Shown here: one piece after another, positions 17,914 through 29,039 of the stretch
Layout of the letters: each line of letters begins with the position of its first letter
Numbering within the stretch: the stretch's first letter is position 1
Assembly: GCA_021773975.1 (NCBI GenBank)
Contig: JAJFJN010000040.1
Span: forward strand, 1-64,000
Length of the DNA: 64,000 bases
Reading direction: 5' to 3'
DNA from: Gammaproteobacteria bacterium
GTDB lineage: Bacteria > Pseudomonadota > Gammaproteobacteria > Chromatiales > Chromatiaceae
Position numbers and translations under genes: made by a program
Notes under the pieces: model-generated
What the model was told of the DNA's origin: nothing
Database searches by the model: none
Seen by the model: only the letters and a program-made list of their open reading frames with translations

Positions 17914-19380
17914 CTACATTAGGCGTTTGCGTTCATTCGATGGCGGAATCGCCATGGATTCCCGATACTTGGCAACAGTACGTCGAGCGACCTTGATGCC
18001 TTGATCTGAAAGTATGGACGCGATTTTATTGTCACTGAGCGGCTTGTTAGGCGCTTCAGCAGCAACCAACTTTTTGATGAGCGCACGAATTGCTGTCGCT
18101 GAGCACTCACCCCCTCCATCTGTACTCACATGACTGGAGAAAAAGTATTTGAATTCTAAAGTACCACGCGGCGTATGCATATACTTCTGTGTCGTAACAC
18201 GAGAAATAGTTGATTCATGCATCTCCAGCTCTTCTGCCACATCCCTAAGTACCAAGGGTTTCATAGCCTCTTCACCATAATCAAAAAAGGGACGTTGAAA
18301 CTCCACAATTTTAGTCGCCACTTTAAGCAAAGTGTCATTGCGACTCAATAGACTCTTAATAAACCAGCGCGCTTCCTGCAGGTGATTTTTTAAACAATTG
18401 TTATCATCGCTATTGTCAGCCCGTTTAATCAGGCCCGCATATTCATTATTGACTCGCAAGCGTGGTGTAGACTCTGGGTTAAGCTCAACACGCCAAGCAC
18501 CATCTTTCTTAAACACAAAGACATCTGGGACGACATAAGGGGATGGTGATTCAGTTATCAGGTTGCCTGGGTGCGGGTTAAGCGTACGGATAAGATGATT
18601 GATTCCTACAACATCTTCATCAGAAATCTTGAGCGCCTGTTTGATTTTGACCTGATCCTGCCGTGCCAATAAATTAAAATGCTTATCCACAAGTTGAATC
18701 GCAAGAGCCAACAACGGCGTCTCTGTAGGCAGCTGCTTAAGCTGGAGCAACAGGCACTCCTGAGGGTCTTTGGCGGCAACACCTGGCGGATCAAAGGTCT
18801 GAATTCGATGCAAGACTGCCTCAACCTCAGGAAAATCTATCTCTTCATCCTCCAGACCTTCATAAATCTCTTCCAAGCTACAAGTTAGATAACCATTCTC
18901 ATCCACTGCATCAATAATTGCGATGGCAATCATCAGGTCAGTCTCACTGAACAACGATAGATTCATCTGCCATATAAGATGGTCATTCAGTGTCTTGGTA
19001 AGGTTTTTGTGTAAGAGAAACTCTGTGTCACCATTTTCACGCTGGCTACCAGACTGAGGAGCAGCGATGCTGTCGTAGACATCATCCCAAGCACTATCGA
19101 CGGGAAGCTCTTCTGGCATGCTATCTGATGCCCCGTTAACCTCCTGCTCACTATTTGAAGTATCCTGAGAAACCTCTTTATTTGCCCGTTCAGTTTTATC
19201 GGAGAGTTCACGAGAGGCACTGTTTTCTTCCTCAATCTCAAGCATTAGGTTTGAATCAAGGACATCCTGTATCTCTTGTTTAAGATCCAAGGTAGAGAGT
19301 TGCAATAGCTTTATAGCCTGCTGCAACTGCGGGGTCATCGTGAGGTATTGCCCGAGACGAAGCTGAAGTGTCTGCTTCAT
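17914..19380 (-). CDS. rpoN: RNA polymerase sigma-54 factor
   Basis: This 488-residue alternative sigma factor requires an AAA+ enhancer-binding protein. Region I is Gln/Leu rich (LGQYLTMTPQLQQAIKLLQLS), an acidic region II spans about 55-115, and core-binding and HTH segments follow. The C-terminal RpoN box reads ARRTVAKYRE. It follows lptB and precedes hpf and ptsN, the usual order. No sigma-54 activator is encoded in the window. Confidence 0.97.
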   Translation of the reverse strand: MKQTLQLRLGQYLTMTPQLQQAIKLLQLSTLDLKQEIQDVLDSNLMLEIEEENSASRELSDKTERANKEVSQDTSNSEQEVNGASDSMPEELPVDSAWDDVYDSIAAPQSGSQRENGDTEFLLHKNLTKTLNDHLIWQMNLSLFSETDLMIAIAIIDAVDENGYLTCSLEEIYEGLEDEEIDFPEVEAVLHRIQTFDPPGVAAKDPQECLLLQLKQLPTETPLLALAIQLVDKHFNLLARQDQVKIKQALKISDEDVVGINHLIRTLNPHPGNLITESPSPYVVPDVFVFKKDGAWRVELNPESTPRLRVNNEYAGLIKRADNSDDNNCLKNHLQEARWFIKSLLSRNDTLLKVATKIVEFQRPFFDYGEEAMKPLVLRDVAEELEMHESTISRVTTQKYMHTPRGTLEFKYFFSSHVSTDGGGECSATAIRALIKKLVAAEAPNKPLSDNKIASILSDQGIKVARRTVAKYRESMAIPPSNERKRLM

Positions 19381-19462
19381 GCGAGCCTATTACAGGAGAA
19401 CTGGTGCATTTCTTGTTTTGATCCCATCATTGACATTCTAGTCCAAATTCAAGGCCGTGAGC

Positions 19463-20188
19463 CTACATACTGAAATCTTCCCCAAGATAAACAGTGCGAA
19501 CCCCATCATGCGCCAAAATATCATCTGGCGAGCCTTCTGCTAACACCATGCCCTCACTCACAATATAGGCTCGATCACAGATACCCAGGGTTTCCCGAAC
19601 ATTATGATCTGTAATCAAGATACCTATCCCAAGCGTTGCCAGATGCTTGATAATCTTCTGAATATCTACCACAGAGATAGGGTCAACCCCAGCAAAAGGC
19701 TCATCCAATAGAATAAAGCGGGGCTCCATTGCCAATGTACGGGCAATCTCCAATCGCCGTCTTTCACCACCAGAGAGGCTCATAGCAAGGCTTTCACGAA
19801 GATGGCTGATACTCAGCTCTTGCATCAGATTCTCACACTTTACCTCACGCTCTTCACTGGATAGCTCCTTACGCGTCTCCAGGATAGCCATTATATTGTC
19901 TCGCGTACTTAGCTTTCTAAAAGTCGATGGCTCTTGCGCTAAATAGCCCAATCCCAGCTGAGCACGGGCATGCATTGGAAGCAGTGTAATATCATGATGA
20001 CCAAGAGAAATAGCCCCCTTGTCTACCGGAACCAACCCCACGATCATGTAAAAACAAGTGGTCTTACCCGCTCCGTTTGGACCAAGCAGTCCCACTACTT
20101 CGCCATTGGCAATCTCCAGTGAGATGCCGTTCACAACGGAGCGCTTATTGTACTGCTTAGTCAGCCCTTTAGCTGAAAGGGTGATCAT
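19463..20188 (-). CDS. lptB: LPS export ATPase LptB
   Basis: This 241-residue cytoplasmic ABC ATPase powers LPS extraction by LptFG. The Walker A motif is GPNGAGKTT, the signature is [14 protein letters not shown] and the Walker B segment is [12 protein letters not shown]. It overlaps lptA by four bases (ATGA). LptF and LptG are not in the window. Confidence 0.97.
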   Translation of the reverse strand: MITLSAKGLTKQYNKRSVVNGISLEIANGEVVGLLGPNGAGKTTCFYMIVGLVPVDKGAISLGHHDITLLPMHARAQLGLGYLAQEPSTFRKLSTRDNIMAILETRKELSSEEREVKCENLMQELSISHLRESLAMSLSGGERRRLEIARTLAMEPRFILLDEPFAGVDPISVVDIQKIIKHLATLGIGILITDHNVRETLGICDRAYIVSEGMVLAEGSPDDILAHDGVRTVYLGEDFSM

Positions 20189-20739
20189 TTTGTAGCGGCA
20201 CTTTTCTTGTGAGGAGTCAGTATGGTTTTAACCCGCCCAGGTTTTCCTGCTTTTTTTCCGCCCTTCACTGCCGCACCCGCCTTCATAACCGCCTTGACCC
20301 TATCGTAGGTTATACGCTGGCTAGTCAGCTTATTTCCATCACCAGGGAAGAGCACGGCATTTCCAATCATATAAAGCAGCTCACTGTTTGTATTATATTC
20401 AATGCGCGAGGCATTACCCTTTACATCCTGATCCTTACCATCTGGGCGCTGCTGGAAATAGGCGGGAGTGCCTTCGGCCTCTAAACGATCTGTATTGCCT
20501 TCGCTTTGAAAAATAAAAACCTTGTCCGCTTTTAATATAATGCTGCCTTGAACCACCACGACATTTCCACTGTAGGTAGTCATACCTTTAGCTTCATCGA
20601 TCTCCATGCCATCAGCCTCAACCTGTATCGGTTGCGCCTTATCTGAGGATAGCGCAAGCACTTCACCGCTCAATAGAAGCGACAGGCTTAATATCAATAA
20701 TTGTTGCCAGCCACTGTTCAACCATTTAGTGGGTTTCAT
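20185..20739 (-). CDS. lptA: Periplasmic LPS transport protein LptA
   Basis: This 184-residue periplasmic bridge protein passes LPS from LptC to LptD. It has a signal peptide (about 1-29) and an OstA-like beta-jellyroll with [14 protein letters not shown]. The ATG at 20739 was chosen because GAGG precedes it and it begins a clean signal peptide. That start overlaps the lptC stop by 14 bases. The basic Lys-rich tail ([13 protein letters not shown]) is a family-variable part. Confidence 0.93.
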   Translation of the reverse strand: MKPTKWLNSGWQQLLILSLSLLLSGEVLALSSDKAQPIQVEADGMEIDEAKGMTTYSGNVVVVQGSIILKADKVFIFQSEGNTDRLEAEGTPAYFQQRPDGKDQDVKGNASRIEYNTNSELLYMIGNAVLFPGDGNKLTSQRITYDRVKAVMKAGAAVKGGKKAGKPGRVKTILTPHKKSAATK

Positions 20740-21292
20740 AATATCCTCGTACCTTTGATAGAAATTTAAGCCGTATCGGTTTATTAAGCCATGCTTGCAT
20801 GCCAATTGATGTTTGAACATCATTCAAACTGCGAGCCCTTACTTTCTCATCTGTCTCGGCATAGCTCTCTTTTGGACGCACTCGCAAATTACGCGTTGTA
20901 ATATGCATCGGACGAACCCCTGGAGCTGCCACCCGGTCGATTTTAACCACCCCATTCAACAGCACTAACTGCCCATCACCTGAAACCCACCCGGTTTCTG
21001 ATTTTATTTTCCAGGGTGGCGCTCCCTCTTCATAAATAATCAAATGGGGATCTGTTAGCTCAGTGCTGTCATCATCAGGATAGTGCAACATTCGCTCTGC
21101 GGATAAGGTTTGTTTAAGCTTGCCATCAATATCCATATCGGTGACAGTAAAATCCTCTACAAAATAGTCGGGGGAGTGCTCAACCTTTATTTTTACATCC
21201 TTTTTTTTGTCGGTCATCTGCAGCAACAGAGCGCTACCTGTAGCTAACAGAATAAACAGTGTTCCGACAACAACTCTTCTACGGCTTAGCAT
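20726..21292 (-). CDS. lptC: LPS export protein LptC
   Basis: This 188-residue protein has a single N-terminal membrane helix (about 5-25) and a periplasmic LptC/YrbK jellyroll with DFTVTDMDIDGKLKQTLSA. It links the LptB2FG transporter to LptA. It follows kdsC after eight bases and overlaps lptA, so the kds-lpt genes form one unit. Confidence 0.92.
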   Translation of the reverse strand: MLSRRRVVVGTLFILLATGSALLLQMTDKKKDVKIKVEHSPDYFVEDFTVTDMDIDGKLKQTLSAERMLHYPDDDSTELTDPHLIIYEEGAPPWKIKSETGWVSGDGQLVLLNGVVKIDRVAAPGVRPMHITTRNLRVRPKESYAETDEKVRARSLNDVQTSIGMQAWLNKPIRLKFLSKVRGYYETH

Positions 21293-21300
21293 CTATCGTT

Positions 21301-21825
21301 TTACTCAAGATAAGCTTGATATGCCTCATCGAGCGTGCCTTGCGCTTTCATAAGCAATTCACAAACCTCTCGTACAGCACCTCGACCGCCTGCTGAAGGA
21401 GTCTGCCAATGGGCATGCTGTTTGACCAATGAGTGGGCATCCTGAACCGCAACCGCAAACCCCGTCCGGCGCATTAATGGCAAATCAATCAGATCATCCC
21501 CCACATAAGCTACCTGCTCTGGCTGAAGCCCTAGTTTTGTTACTAGCTCTTGATAAGCAGGAAGTTTCTCATGTCGCCCCTGATACACATGCTGAACGCC
21601 CAGGCTCTCCATCCGCTGTGCAACCAAAGTAGAACTACGGCCGGTAATAACGCCAACCTCCACACCAGACTGCATCAGCAGCTTTATACCCAAGCCATCT
21701 TTGATATTGAAGGTCTTGAGCTCTTCGCCACTGTTACCCAGATAGAGGCTGCCATCAGTCAATACGCCATCGACATCCAAAATAACCAGGCGGATAAGGC
21801 TCGCTTTTTCTAAAACATCTTGCAT
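21301..21825 (-). CDS. kdsC: KDO-8-phosphate phosphatase
   Basis: This 174-residue HAD-superfamily phosphatase makes KDO for LPS. The motif I nucleophile lies in LDVDGVLTDG and the C-terminal aspartates in YVGDDLIDLPLM. It lacks a cap domain, as expected for KdsC. It lies between kdsD and lptC, 11 bases after kdsD. Confidence 0.95.
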   Translation of the reverse strand: MQDVLEKASLIRLVILDVDGVLTDGSLYLGNSGEELKTFNIKDGLGIKLLMQSGVEVGVITGRSSTLVAQRMESLGVQHVYQGRHEKLPAYQELVTKLGLQPEQVAYVGDDLIDLPLMRRTGFAVAVQDAHSLVKQHAHWQTPSAGGRGAVREVCELLMKAQGTLDEAYQAYLE

Positions 21826-21836
21826 CGTTTTTAGTC

Positions 21837-22835
21837 CTACACCACACCTGCACGTAACAGGTCATGCATATTAAACGCACCCACTAAACGCTGTTGATCA
21901 TCCAGCACCAGGAATGCATTGATTTTTTTCTCTTCCATCATCTGTAGTGCCTCTGCTGCCAGTTGATCTGCACGCACCGTGGTACAACCGACTGTCATCA
22001 CCTCTTGCATTGTGCTGTTATGAATATCCAATCCTCGATCAAGCACCCGCCTGAGATCACCATCAGTAAAGATACCAACCAGCCGCCCTTGGTCATCTAC
22101 TACGGCAGTCATACCCAATCCTTTATTGGTCATCTCCAGTAGCGCATCAGACAATAATGCCTGAACATTGACCTGCGGCACCCTCTCTCCCGTGTGCATA
22201 ATGTCGCCAATAAGCAGTAACAGCCGCCGACCCAGTGCCCCCCCAGGATGAGAGTGTGCAAAATCCTCCTCAGTAAACCCACGCGCTTCCAGCAACGCAA
22301 TAGCCAAGGCATCACCCATCACCAAAGCTGCTGTGGTACTGGATGTGGGAGCCAGATTCAGCGGACAGGCCTCTTGCTCAACACTGACATCAATATGAAC
22401 ATCCGCCTTTTGAGCCAACGTGGAATTTGGCTTGCCCGTCATTGCAATCAACGGCACGCCCAAGCGTTTAATCAGCGGAAGAATGGTCAACAGCTCTGTC
22501 GTCTTGCCTGAATTAGAGAGTGCCAGCACGACATCTTTGGAGGTAATCATCCCCAGATCACCATGACTGGCTTCACCTGGGTGGACAAAGAATGCCGGTG
22601 TGCCCGTACTGGCCAAGGTGGCAGCAATCTTGCCACCAATATGGCCAGACTTGCCCATGCCCGTCACTACAATACGCCCTTCACATCCCAGCATATAGCC
22701 GCAGGCTGTTGCGAAATCCCCATTGATACGGCTACTCAGTGCCTCAACAGCTCGTGCTTCAGTTTTGATAACAGCCAGCCCCAATGCCTGAAGCTGTTCA
22801 ATCTGAGCCGATGGGAGATCTATTGATTTAGTCAT
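21837..22835 (-). CDS. kdsD: Arabinose-5-phosphate isomerase
   Basis: This 332-residue enzyme converts ribulose-5-phosphate to arabinose-5-phosphate, the first step to KDO. An N-terminal SIS domain carries GMGKSGHIGGKIAATLASTG, and two CBS domains follow (about 210-330). It overlaps the exchanger gene by four bases. Confidence 0.96.
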   Translation of the reverse strand: MTKSIDLPSAQIEQLQALGLAVIKTEARAVEALSSRINGDFATACGYMLGCEGRIVVTGMGKSGHIGGKIAATLASTGTPAFFVHPGEASHGDLGMITSKDVVLALSNSGKTTELLTILPLIKRLGVPLIAMTGKPNSTLAQKADVHIDVSVEQEACPLNLAPTSSTTAALVMGDALAIALLEARGFTEEDFAHSHPGGALGRRLLLLIGDIMHTGERVPQVNVQALLSDALLEMTNKGLGMTAVVDDQGRLVGIFTDGDLRRVLDRGLDIHNSTMQEVMTVGCTTVRADQLAAEALQMMEEKKINAFLVLDDQQRLVGAFNMHDLLRAGVV

Positions 22836-23851
22836 ACTTTAATTTCATCCAACACGCGAACGATCGCTGTTTGTTCGACTGGCTCATCAACCTCAATAAA
22901 GAGAAATGCTTGATAGGCCACAAAACAGAACACTAATAGCAGCCCTTCAAAACGATTGATTCTACCATTGCCACCAAAACCATAGCCCGTAATAAAAATA
23001 GCCAGCGTCAGGCCAATCATAACGGGTAGATCGCGGCTCAATACTTCTGGTGCAAATATACCCGGCATGATAATACCCGGCACAGCGAGGACGGCCAACA
23101 GGTTATATATATTTGAACCGATAACATTACCAATAGCGATGTCATGTTCATTTTTTAACGCACTGGTAATAGAAGCGGCCAGCTCAGGCAGACTGGTACC
23201 CAATGCAACAATGGTAAGACCAATAACCAAGTCACTAATCCCAAAAGAGACCGCAATATTCACCGCCCCCCAAACCAACATGCGCGAACTAAGCAACAGC
23301 ACGCACAACCCAATCACAAACCAAAGGAGAGCCGTTTTGGTGCTGATAACTTCAGACATTTCTGCCTCATATTCAGCCTCCATAGGATCTTTTTCCGTTC
23401 GGCTTCGAAGCGCAATTCTTGCTAAACCAAAGATAACCAGTACCAGGGCGACCATCAAAATCACCCCATCCACACGCCCCAGCGCCCCATCCAGCATCAG
23501 CACCAACACCAGCATGCAGATCGCCAACAGGATGGGGTATTCCCGCCGTAGCGCATCAGAGCAGACTGTGAGCGGCACGATCAGTGCTGTAACACCAAGA
23601 ATTAGCCCGATATTGGCAATATTTGATCCCAGCGCATTGCCGATGGCCAAACCCGGATTACCTTGAAAAGAGGCCATGACAGAAACCAGTATCTCTGGCG
23701 CCGAAGTGCCAAGCCCTACAATCGTCAGGCCTATCAGCATGGGAGATAGGCCCAAATTACGGGCAATAGAAGATGCACCCAAAACAAAACGGTCTGCCCC
23801 CCAAACCAGCAAAGCAAAGCCAACAACAATTGCAGCAATATTTAGCAACAT
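22832..23851 (-). CDS. yrbG: YrbG-like Na+/Ca2+ exchanger (CaCA family)
   Basis: This 339-residue inner-membrane antiporter has about ten helices in two inverted halves. Each half has a G-x-G-T-S-x-P-E type repeat: TIVGLGTSAPEILVS and TIVALGTSLPELAAS, with GNALGSNIANIG and GNVIGSNIYNLL. It heads the minus-strand kds-lpt block, as yrbG does in E. coli, and is divergent from mla. The ion specificity is predicted only. Confidence 0.92.
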   Translation of the reverse strand: MLLNIAAIVVGFALLVWGADRFVLGASSIARNLGLSPMLIGLTIVGLGTSAPEILVSVMASFQGNPGLAIGNALGSNIANIGLILGVTALIVPLTVCSDALRREYPILLAICMLVLVLMLDGALGRVDGVILMVALVLVIFGLARIALRSRTEKDPMEAEYEAEMSEVISTKTALLWFVIGLCVLLLSSRMLVWGAVNIAVSFGISDLVIGLTIVALGTSLPELAASITSALKNEHDIAIGNVIGSNIYNLLAVLAVPGIIMPGIFAPEVLSRDLPVMIGLTLAIFITGYGFGGNGRINRFEGLLLVFCFVAYQAFLFIEVDEPVEQTAIVRVLDEIKV

Positions 23852-24051
23852 AAATTAAGGAAACTCATAGTAGGATAAACCACATGTAAGATGCGCGCAT
23901 TTTTCCAGACCTGAACTCGATTGTCCAAGGCCGCTTGACCCCATACAGTAGAAGAGGTGAAAATACGCCGTTTTGAATAATTAACAACTCACCAGCATCA
24001 TAATTATTCCGCACAATCCAGGTGCAGAATTCAGCGGTCAATCAAAAACTT

Positions 24052-24870
24052 ATGCCACTACACCCCAACGACAACAATGAACCACTGGTCAAGATCCGAG
24101 GTTTGCGCTTCTATCGCGGCAACCGGGCAATCTTTGATGGTATAGACATCGATATCCCCAAGGGTTCAATTACCGCTATCATGGGGCCTAGCGGCACAGG
24201 CAAGACAACCCTGCTCAAATTAATCGGCGGGCAACTTCGCCCAGATGGTGGCACCATCCATGTTAATGGACAAAATGTCCATCAACTCAACAACAAAGAT
24301 CTGTACAAGCTACGCATGAGCATGGGCATGCTATTTCAAAGTGGTGCCCTACTAACGGATATCGACGTATTTGATAATGTAGCCTACCCTCTGCGAGAGC
24401 ATACAAAGCTACCCGAATCCATTATCCGCAAGCTTGTGCTGATGAAGCTAGAGGCCGTTGGCCTACGCGGCGCACGTAATCTTATGCCATCAGAACTGTC
24501 CGGCGGCATGGCACGACGGGTTGCACTGGCTCGCGCTATCGTATTTGATCCGGAAATGGTTATGTACGATGAGCCCTTTACCGGACAGGACCCCATATCT
24601 ATGGGCGTACTGATAAAGCTTATTCCACGGCTCAACAAAGCCAGTCAACTAACCAGTATTGTTGTCTCACACGATGTGGAAGAGACCTCTAACATTGCAG
24701 ATGTTATCTATGTTATCTCAAATGGCAAGGTGATCGCTGGCGGCCCAAGTGAGCAGGTTGCCAACTCTGATTCACCTTGGGTACGTCAATTTATGGATGG
24801 CCAGGCCGATGGCCCCGTACCCTTCCATTTTCCAGCTGAGCCGCTGGAAACCGATATATTGGGGAACTGA
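24052..24870 (+). CDS. mlaF: Phospholipid transport ATPase MlaF
   Basis: This 272-residue ABC ATPase belongs to the MlaFEDB complex, which moves phospholipids between outer and inner membrane to keep the outer leaflet asymmetric. The Walker A is GPSGTGKTT, the signature is LSGGMARRVALAR and the Walker B ends in MYDEPFTGQDP. A GTG at 24022 would add ten residues; neither start has a strong ribosome site, and the ATG gives the usual length. It is divergent from yrbG and begins the mla-murA operon. Confidence 0.94.
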   Translation: MPLHPNDNNEPLVKIRGLRFYRGNRAIFDGIDIDIPKGSITAIMGPSGTGKTTLLKLIGGQLRPDGGTIHVNGQNVHQLNNKDLYKLRMSMGMLFQSGALLTDIDVFDNVAYPLREHTKLPESIIRKLVLMKLEAVGLRGARNLMPSELSGGMARRVALARAIVFDPEMVMYDEPFTGQDPISMGVLIKLIPRLNKASQLTSIVVSHDVEETSNIADVIYVISNGKVIAGGPSEQVANSDSPWVRQFMDGQADGPVPFHFPAEPLETDILGN

Positions 24871-24917
24871 GTGACCATAACAAAACACCCATCTATAAAG
24901 AGAAGGGCGAGCTACTG

Positions 24918-25694
24918 ATGGAGCAACTAGCCCAACTTGGACGAATTGGCATCAGCACCCTGGAACGTCTGGGGCGTGGGCATGTCTTATTGCTGCACAT
25001 GCTCTCAGGGGTTACCGCCCTTCTCGTCCGGCCAAAGCTGTTGATTGCACAGATCCACTCAGTAGGCGTGCTCTCCATGCTGATCATCACCGTGTCCGGC
25101 CTATTTGTCGGCATGGTATTAGCGCTTCAAGGGTATTATATACTTTCCCAATTTGGTGCTGAAGAGACCCTGGGTGTCATGGTGGCAGCATCACTGGTGC
25201 GAGAATTAGGCCCCGTAGTTACTGGGCTGCTCTTTGCAGGCAGGGCTGGTTCCGCTCTAACGGCTGAGATTGGATTAATGAAAGCCACAGAGCAGCTATC
25301 TGGACTGGAGATGATGGCCATCGACCCCATCAAGCGGATACTGACACCCCGCTTTATGGCGGGGCTAATCTCCATGCCCCTGTTGGCCGCACTGTTTAGC
25401 GCCATTGGCGTGATAGGCGGCCATTTTGTAGGGGTAGGGCTACTAGGTGTTGATGATGGTGCCTACTGGTCACAGATGCAGGCCAAAATCGACCTGCATG
25501 AAGATATTTTTAATGGTGTAATCAAAAGCATAGTATTTGGCTTTGTCTGCACCTGGATCGCGCTTTTTCAGGGGCATGACTGCGTTCCAACATCGGAAGG
25601 CGTTAGCCGTGCAACCACCCGCACGGTTGTACATTCAGCCCTGGCCGTACTCTGTTTGGATTTTGTGCTTACCGCACTGATGTTTGGGGAATAG
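24918..25694 (+). CDS. mlaE: Phospholipid transport permease MlaE
   Basis: This 258-residue inner-membrane permease has about five helices and the family motifs GMVLALQGYY and ELGPVVTGLLFAGRAGSALTA. Together with MlaF it forms the core of the Mla transporter. It lies 47 bases downstream of mlaF. GAAGGGCGAG lies upstream of the start. Confidence 0.95.
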   Translation: MEQLAQLGRIGISTLERLGRGHVLLLHMLSGVTALLVRPKLLIAQIHSVGVLSMLIITVSGLFVGMVLALQGYYILSQFGAEETLGVMVAASLVRELGPVVTGLLFAGRAGSALTAEIGLMKATEQLSGLEMMAIDPIKRILTPRFMAGLISMPLLAALFSAIGVIGGHFVGVGLLGVDDGAYWSQMQAKIDLHEDIFNGVIKSIVFGFVCTWIALFQGHDCVPTSEGVSRATTRTVVHSALAVLCLDFVLTALMFGE

Positions 25695-25697
25695 CAA

Positions 25698-26174
25698 ATG
25701 GTACAGATGAGAACCATGGAAATTATGGTCGGAGCCTTTATGGCTGCTGGCTTTGTTGCGCTGTTTTTTCTGGCCATGCAGGTCAGCAATCTAAGCGGCC
25801 TGAACGGAGGCGAGGGTTACCACATCACCGCCCGTTTCGATAATATTGGTGGCCTCAAAGTCCGCTCACCGGTCTCAATGGCCGGTGTACGTATTGGTCG
25901 AGTGAGTGATATCTCATTTGATAACACCACCTATGAAGCTGTCGTTACTATGCTGGTTGATAGCAACCACAAAACCATCCCCGACGATACCTTTGCCAAG
26001 ATATATACCGCCGGCCTTTTAGGTGAACAGTATATTGGTCTCGATCCCGGCGGCAGCGAAAAATTCCTTACTGAAGGTGGCAAGGTTTCACTCACCCAAT
26101 CAGCGCTGGTGCTAGAGGAGATCATTGGTCAATTTCTATTCAGTAAAGCAGAGGAAGGCGGCAACAATGAATAA
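25698..26174 (+). CDS. mlaD: MCE-domain lipid-binding protein MlaD
   Basis: This 158-residue protein has one N-terminal membrane helix (about 5-28) and a periplasmic MCE domain with FDNIGGLKVRSPVSMAGVRIG. MlaD forms a hexameric ring on MlaE that takes lipid from MlaC. It starts three bases after mlaE and overlaps mlaC by eight bases. Confidence 0.95.
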   Translation: MVQMRTMEIMVGAFMAAGFVALFFLAMQVSNLSGLNGGEGYHITARFDNIGGLKVRSPVSMAGVRIGRVSDISFDNTTYEAVVTMLVDSNHKTIPDDTFAKIYTAGLLGEQYIGLDPGGSEKFLTEGGKVSLTQSALVLEEIIGQFLFSKAEEGGNNE

Positions 26175-26771
26175 ACTAAAATGGATACTGTTTTTAGCTG
26201 CCATGGTAGGCATGCAATCCAGCTGGGGCGCTATGCAGAACCCTTTGGATCTAGTGCGGGAAACATCCAGCCAAGTGCTGGCAAAAGTTACTGATAGAAA
26301 ACAAGAACTCAACGAATCACCAGAGAAGATAGCTGATCTGGTCACTGACATTATAGTGCCTCACTTTGACTTCAAGCACATGTCACAACTGGTACTCGGC
26401 AAGCATTGGCGCAAAGCCAGCGACACACAAAAAACCGCATTTATTGAGCAGTTTCAGACACTACTTATCCGCACCTATGCCATTGCACTACTCAACTATT
26501 CTGACCAGGCCATTGAGTATCTCCCCCTACACGAACGGGCTGATACCACTGAAGTAACAATAAAAACAGAGGTCAAATCCAGTGGCGCACCTGCCATCCC
26601 CATCAACTATCGCCTGCGTCTAAACGGAGGATGCTGGAAGGTATACGATGTCATTATTGATAACATCAGCCTGGTATCCAACTACCGTACCGGATTTTCA
26701 AATGAGATCCGCCGTGAAGGTCTGGGCAGCCTTATTGCGCAGCTGAAGAAAAAGAATAGCAAGGTTACTCA

Positions 26772-26775
<4 letters not shown>
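26167..26775 (+). CDS. mlaC: Periplasmic phospholipid shuttle MlaC
   Basis: This 202-residue periplasmic protein has a signal peptide ending near SSWG-AMQ. It carries lipid between the MlaA-porin complex and MlaD. The toluene-tolerance Ttg2D fold is recognised from VLGKHWRKAS and FQTLLIRTYAIALLNYS. The ATG at 26167 was chosen because it starts the signal peptide. MlaA is not in the window. Confidence 0.93.
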
Positions 26776-28336
<1,561 letters not shown>

Positions 28337-28373
28337 CCTCAGACATCAATATTCTAGAGAACAGGATTGATAC

Positions 28374-29039
28374 GTGAAATTTGACGGCCGCATCACCATT
28401 GCACTCTCCAAAGGGCGCATCTTTAAAGATACCCTGCCACTGCTGAGTCATGCCGGAATCATACCTATAGATGACCCAGAGACCAGTCGCAAACTGATAT
28501 TGGATACCAATCACCCACAGATCAAATTGGTGATAATTCGCGCATCTGATGTACCCACCTACGTACAGTATGGTGCAGCCGACCTGGGTGTTGCAGGCAA
28601 AGATGTCCTGCTGGAGCACGGCGGTGGCGGCCTCTACGAACCACTGGATCTACAGATTGCCAAGTGCCGCCTGATGGTTGCTGGCGTAAAGGACGCACAG
28701 TTAAGCGAGAACCGCCTGCGGATTGCCACCAAATTCGTCAACAGCACACGCCGCCACTTCGCCACCCAAGGCAAACAGGTTGAGATTATTAAGCTCTATG
28801 GCTCCATGGAGCTGGCACCACTCGTAGGACTGTCCGACTTGATCGTCGATGTAGTGGATACCGGCAACACCTTAAAAGCCAACGGCTTAATGCCACTGGA
28901 ACATATCAGTGATATCAGCTCCCGATTAGTTGTCAACAAAGCTGCCTGGAAGATGAAACACAAAGGCATCACGGAGTTGGTTGGCGCACTCAGCATGGCG
29001 GTCAAAGAACGCAGCACGGAGGGGAAAAACAATGACTGA
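28374..29039 (+). CDS. hisG: ATP phosphoribosyltransferase, short form
   Basis: This 221-residue enzyme starts histidine synthesis by joining ATP and PRPP. The PRPP-binding segment reads [18 protein letters not shown]. It lacks the C-terminal regulatory domain, so it is the short form that normally needs HisZ; hisZ is not in the window. The start is GTG at 28374. Its end overlaps hisD by eight bases. Confidence 0.95.
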   Translation: MKFDGRITIALSKGRIFKDTLPLLSHAGIIPIDDPETSRKLILDTNHPQIKLVIIRASDVPTYVQYGAADLGVAGKDVLLEHGGGGLYEPLDLQIAKCRLMVAGVKDAQLSENRLRIATKFVNSTRRHFATQGKQVEIIKLYGSMELAPLVGLSDLIVDVVDTGNTLKANGLMPLEHISDISSRLVVNKAAWKMKHKGITELVGALSMAVKERSTEGKNND

